From Marinobacter sp. SS5-14b (lineage in GTDB: Bacteria; Pseudomonadota; Gammaproteobacteria; Pseudomonadales; Oleiphilaceae): a DNA stretch of 64,000 nt. Shown in pieces: positions 61,161-64,000 of the stretch. Every line of letters begins with the position of its first letter. Position 1 is the first letter of the stretch. The stretch spans positions 248,001 through 312,000 of the forward strand of contig NZ_JASSVM010000004.1 in NCBI RefSeq assembly GCF_030541005.1, given 5' to 3'. The notes under the pieces were generated by a model. The model was not told the origin of the DNA, searched no databases, and was given only the letters and a program-made list of their open reading frames with translations. Position numbers and translations under genes: made by a program.

Positions 61161-61187
61161 AAAGCCCCTGATTTCAGGGGCTTTTTT
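61161..61187 (+). terminator. Terminator of ssrA
   Basis: AAAGCCCCTG (61161-61170) and CAGGGGCTTT (61175-61184) with an ATTT loop and T run, 13 nt after the tmRNA end. Confidence 0.95.
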
Positions 61188-61366
61188 ATGCCCGATCAAG
61201 TCCTCCCTCCCTTAAAACCAGCCGCCGCCACTCTTGTCACCAATTGATACAAAGCAGCTGAACCCCCCACCGCAGCAAAGCTGCTACTATTGCTACAGAT
61301 GAAATCAAACCTTTCCTGCGGAGCCCCTGGCACCGGGAATCTGAGTACTTAAAAGGATCGGGCTTT

Positions 61367-62254
61367 ATGTCCAGCAAAGCGAAGCAGTCCCAGAAACTTT
61401 TGCTGTTCTCTCTCTCCGGGTCGCGGCTTTTTGGCATTGGCACCCTGAAGATTCGCGAAATCCTGCCGTTTCAACGGCTGACAAAGCTTCCCCATAGCCA
61501 CCGGGCCGTCATCGGTACAGCCACATTCCGGGGCTCTGCGGTACCGGTTATTGATATGGCGGCTGCCGTGGGTTACCCCGCGCTTTCGAAGGACGAGCAA
61601 GCCAAGGGGTCGATCATCGTAACCGACATTCAGCGCCAGGAAATCGGCTTTCTGGTGCGCAGCGTTCAGCAAATTATTGAGACGGACTGGAAGAGCGTTA
61701 TGCCGCCGCCCAAGGCTCTGGGCAGCAACGCCTTTATCACCGGGCTACTGGATCTGGATGGCGATATTATTCAGCTATTGGATGTGGAGTTGCTGCTGGC
61801 CAAGGTATACCCGGAATCTCTGGATGCTCAGGAAGTCGTGCTCTCAGACATTCAGAGCGAAACCCTGAAATCCCTGAACATTCTTCTCGTGGACGACTCT
61901 CAGGTTGCACGGAAACAACTGTCGGATGTCCTGGACGGCAAAGACATTACCTATCACGTGACCAGCAACGGGGATGACGCGCTGCAGGTGCTGCTGAGCG
62001 AGCATGAACTGGGGCACCCGATTGACATTCTGGTCAGCGATATTGAGATGCCAGGGCTCGATGGCTACGAACTGACGTTCGATGTACGGGACAATTCAGC
62101 ACTGAAACAACCTTACATCATCCTGCATACGTCGCTGAACAGTGAAATGAGCCTGAGCTATGCCAATCAGGTCGGCGCCAACGAGGCTTTGACCAAGTTC
62201 GACGCCGTTGAACTGCTCCAGGCCATGCTGCGGGGTGCTGCACAGGCCGATTAA
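61367..62254 (+). CDS. cheV: Chemotaxis protein CheV (CheW-REC)
   Basis: 295 residues: a CheW-like domain (about 8-155; FSLSGSRLFGIGTLKIREIL, RGSAVPVIDMAAAVG) joined to a receiver domain (about 170-292) with LLVDDSQVARKQL, phospho-acceptor Asp225 in SDIEMPGLDG, and ALTKFD with the conserved Lys. Couples receptors to CheA and may adapt signalling when phosphorylated. Stands alone, away from other che genes. Confidence 0.94.
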   Translation: MSSKAKQSQKLLLFSLSGSRLFGIGTLKIREILPFQRLTKLPHSHRAVIGTATFRGSAVPVIDMAAAVGYPALSKDEQAKGSIIVTDIQRQEIGFLVRSVQQIIETDWKSVMPPPKALGSNAFITGLLDLDGDIIQLLDVELLLAKVYPESLDAQEVVLSDIQSETLKSLNILLVDDSQVARKQLSDVLDGKDITYHVTSNGDDALQVLLSEHELGHPIDILVSDIEMPGLDGYELTFDVRDNSALKQPYIILHTSLNSEMSLSYANQVGANEALTKFDAVELLQAMLRGAAQAD

Positions 62255-63921
62255 AGCCTGCAGGTCAGCTCCGCCAGCTCCTCATCAAAGACCCGCCGGT
62301 TTTCGCTGTAATCCACGGGCACTTCCACCAGGTGCACACCACCTGCGGCAAGCGCAGCTTCAAGCGTTGGCCGCAGGTCTTCTGTCCGCGCAATTCTGTG
62401 GCCTTCGGCACCGTAGGCACGGGCATAGGTAACAAAGTCCGGGTTGCCATAGTCCAGCCCAAAGTCCTCGAACCCTTCCTGTCCCTGCTTCCATTTGATC
62501 ATGCCGTAAGCACTGTCGCTGATAATCAGCACCACCAGGTTGAGTTTCAGGCGCACGGCTGTTTCCAGTTCCTGGCTGTTCATCATGAAACCGCCATCAC
62601 CGCAAATGGCCATAACTTTGAGATCCGGATACAGCATGGAGGCCATCATGCCGCTGGGCAGGCCGGCCCCCATAGAGGCCAAAGCGTTATCCAATAGAAC
62701 CGTATTGTTGTCGTAAGCGGGGTAGTTGCGGGCAAACCAGAGTTTGTACATGCCATTATCGAGCGCAATGATGCCGTCGTCGGGCATGGCCTGACGAACA
62801 TCATGAACAATCCTCTGGGGGATCACCGGGAACCGCCCGTCCCCGGCTCGGTCCAGCAAGTGCACATCGACTGCATGCTTGACCTCCAGCAACCCGGTAA
62901 AGTCGTGATTCGCACACTCGCCACAGTGTTCGGCAAGATATTCCACACTGTTTGCGATATCCCCCACCACCTCGTGCTGCGGGAAATACACCGGGTCTAC
63001 ATCGGCACCGCTGAAGTTCACATGGATGACTTTTTTGCCGCCGGGAGTCATAAAAAACGGCGGCTTTTCAACCACATCGTGGCCAACGTTGATGACCAGA
63101 TCGGCCCGGTCGATAGCGCAATGGACAAAATCCCCAGCTGACAGTGCCGCATTACCCAGATAGCCAGGGTGGCGCTCATCAACCACACCCTTGCCCATCT
63201 GCGTAGTGAAAAAGGGGATGCCCGTCACGTTGATCAGGTGCAACAGCGCCTGAGACACCCGCTTACGATTGGCCCCGGCGCCAATCATGATCAGCGGATG
63301 CCGGGCTTCACGCAGCATATCGCAGGCCATCTCCAGGCTTTTCTGACTGGCAGAGGGCCGGCGGGCGTCGCTGGGCGCAAAAATGTGAGTGTCTGGAGCG
63401 GGTAACTCCGCAGCAATATCTTCCGGTAGCTCCAGATGCACAGCTCCGGGGCGTTCTTCAGAAGCCAATCGAAAGGCCTCGCGAACCTTTGCCGGTATGG
63501 TATTGGCATTGCTGATCTGGCGGGTGTACTTGGTCAGTGGGCGCATTAAATCGACCACATCCAGAATCTGGAACAAACCCTGTTTGGACGACTTGATCGG
63601 CTTCTGGCCGGAAATCATCAACATGGGCATGCCGCCAAGCTGGGCATAAGCCGCTGCGGTAACGAGGTTGGTGGCTCCAGGGCCCAGGGTAGAGAGACAC
63701 ACGCCAACCTGACCGGTCAGGCGCCCGTAGGTGGCCGCCATAAAACCCGCTGCCTGCTCATGACGATTAAGCACCAGCTGGATGCTGGATCTTCGAAGCG
63801 CTTCGAGAAAGGCCAGGTTTTCTTCACCTGGCACCGCAAAAATGTATTTAACGCCTTCATTCTCCAGCGCACGGATAAACAGCTCAGCTCCGTTTCGGGC
63901 CGCACCTTGCTCGTTAGCCAT
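62251..63921 (-). CDS. Acetolactate synthase-like ThDP enzyme (AlsS/large-subunit type)
   Basis: 556 residues. Catalytic Glu55 in NRHEQAAGFMAATYGR, ThDP/Mg motif GDGGFMMNSQELETAVRLKLNLVVLIISDSAYG, and the central FAD-like domain (about 190-330). Resembles the catabolic or orphan acetolactate synthases that act without a small subunit; no ilvN/ilvH follows. AAGAGGAAGGAT precedes the ATG. Converges with cheV (4-nt overlap of the stops). It may belong with an upstream gene whose end is at 63952. The exact reaction (acetolactate, or another 2-oxoacid) is not certain. Confidence 0.85.
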   Translation of the reverse strand: MANEQGAARNGAELFIRALENEGVKYIFAVPGEENLAFLEALRRSSIQLVLNRHEQAAGFMAATYGRLTGQVGVCLSTLGPGATNLVTAAAYAQLGGMPMLMISGQKPIKSSKQGLFQILDVVDLMRPLTKYTRQISNANTIPAKVREAFRLASEERPGAVHLELPEDIAAELPAPDTHIFAPSDARRPSASQKSLEMACDMLREARHPLIMIGAGANRKRVSQALLHLINVTGIPFFTTQMGKGVVDERHPGYLGNAALSAGDFVHCAIDRADLVINVGHDVVEKPPFFMTPGGKKVIHVNFSGADVDPVYFPQHEVVGDIANSVEYLAEHCGECANHDFTGLLEVKHAVDVHLLDRAGDGRFPVIPQRIVHDVRQAMPDDGIIALDNGMYKLWFARNYPAYDNNTVLLDNALASMGAGLPSGMMASMLYPDLKVMAICGDGGFMMNSQELETAVRLKLNLVVLIISDSAYGMIKWKQGQEGFEDFGLDYGNPDFVTYARAYGAEGHRIARTEDLRPTLEAALAAGGVHLVEVPVDYSENRRVFDEELAELTCRL

Positions 63922-63951
63922 ATCCTTCCTCTTGATCAGTGAGTGGCGGGA

Positions 63952-63999
63952 TCAATCGGTTCTTGGCGGCTCCGCCTGCAGGAGATCGGCGGGCAACCG
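63952..63999 (-). CDS. Possible 3' end of upstream gene (partial)
   Basis: A minus-strand frame open from the window edge ends with TGA at 63952-63954 after RLPADLLQAEPPRTD, a plausible protein C-terminus. It lies 30 nt before the ALS-like gene, so the two could be an operon. Too short to identify. Confidence 0.3.
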   Translation of the reverse strand, partial: RLPADLLQAEPPRTD

Positions 64000-64000
64000 G

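Noticed and set aside
61149..61366. Genomic island at the tmRNA 3' end
   Set aside because: No integrase gene and no second copy of the ssrA 3' end in the window; a normal terminator and cheV follow.

Overview
The window reads as a chromosome segment from a marine gammaproteobacterium of the Pseudomonas/Marinobacter type, most likely Marinobacter. The order grpE-dnaK-dnaJ-dapB-carA-carB-greA / yhbY / ftsH-folP-glmM-tpiA-secG-tRNA-Leu-rimP-nusA-infB-rbfA-truB-rpsO-pnp is the pseudomonad arrangement. A wax ester synthase/DGAT-like gene, a branched-chain amino acid ABC operon and a salt-linked NSS transporter fit a marine oil-degrader. Species cannot be fixed from the sequence alone.

Layout. 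(1) 1-4.3 kb is accessory: the 3' part of a T6SS VasX/BTH_I2691-like effector gene, two coupled downstream genes (the last with two membrane segments, a plausible immunity protein), then a yefM-yoeB toxin-antitoxin pair. (2) 4.3-10.6 kb: aceE-aceF (pyruvate dehydrogenase) and, divergently, a radical-SAM KamA-family aminomutase. (3) 10.7-17.6 kb is mixed: an AT-richer gene for a lipoprotein with a duplicated domain, a small HNH protein, redox-type cnoX, a brnT-brnA toxin-antitoxin pair, a Lon protease and a MarR regulator. (4) 17.8-27.8 kb: a TPR membrane protein, the livKHMGF importer, a small lipoprotein, and a cell-envelope group (DUF3015, DUF4105/Lnb-like and a lipoprotein hydrolase). (5) 28-53.2 kb: a nearly continuous minus-strand housekeeping block for RNA decay, translation initiation, transcription elongation, cell-wall precursor and folate synthesis, FtsH, carbamoyl phosphate, lysine/DAP synthesis and the DnaK chaperone system. 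(6) 53.4-64 kb: SOS-regulated recN, fur, bamE, rnfH-ratA, an NSS transporter, smpB, a wax synthase gene, tmRNA, cheV and an acetolactate-synthase-like enzyme.

Regulation visible in the sequence includes two LexA boxes before recN, a sigma-32 promoter before grpE, a strong promoter followed by tandem terminator-like hairpins before rimP, a promoter plus attenuator-like hairpin before carA, palindromic operators before both toxin-antitoxin operons and the marR-like gene, and many intrinsic terminators. Two long imperfect inverted repeats sit between convergent genes; one carries two nested GGA-loop hairpins that look like CsrA/RsmA sites. The rlmE gene expected between yhbY and ftsH is absent. 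I found no CRISPR array, insertion sequence, prophage or obvious new defence system. The best candidates for something undescribed are the truncated effector cassette, the GGA-hairpin repeat element and the structured leaders.
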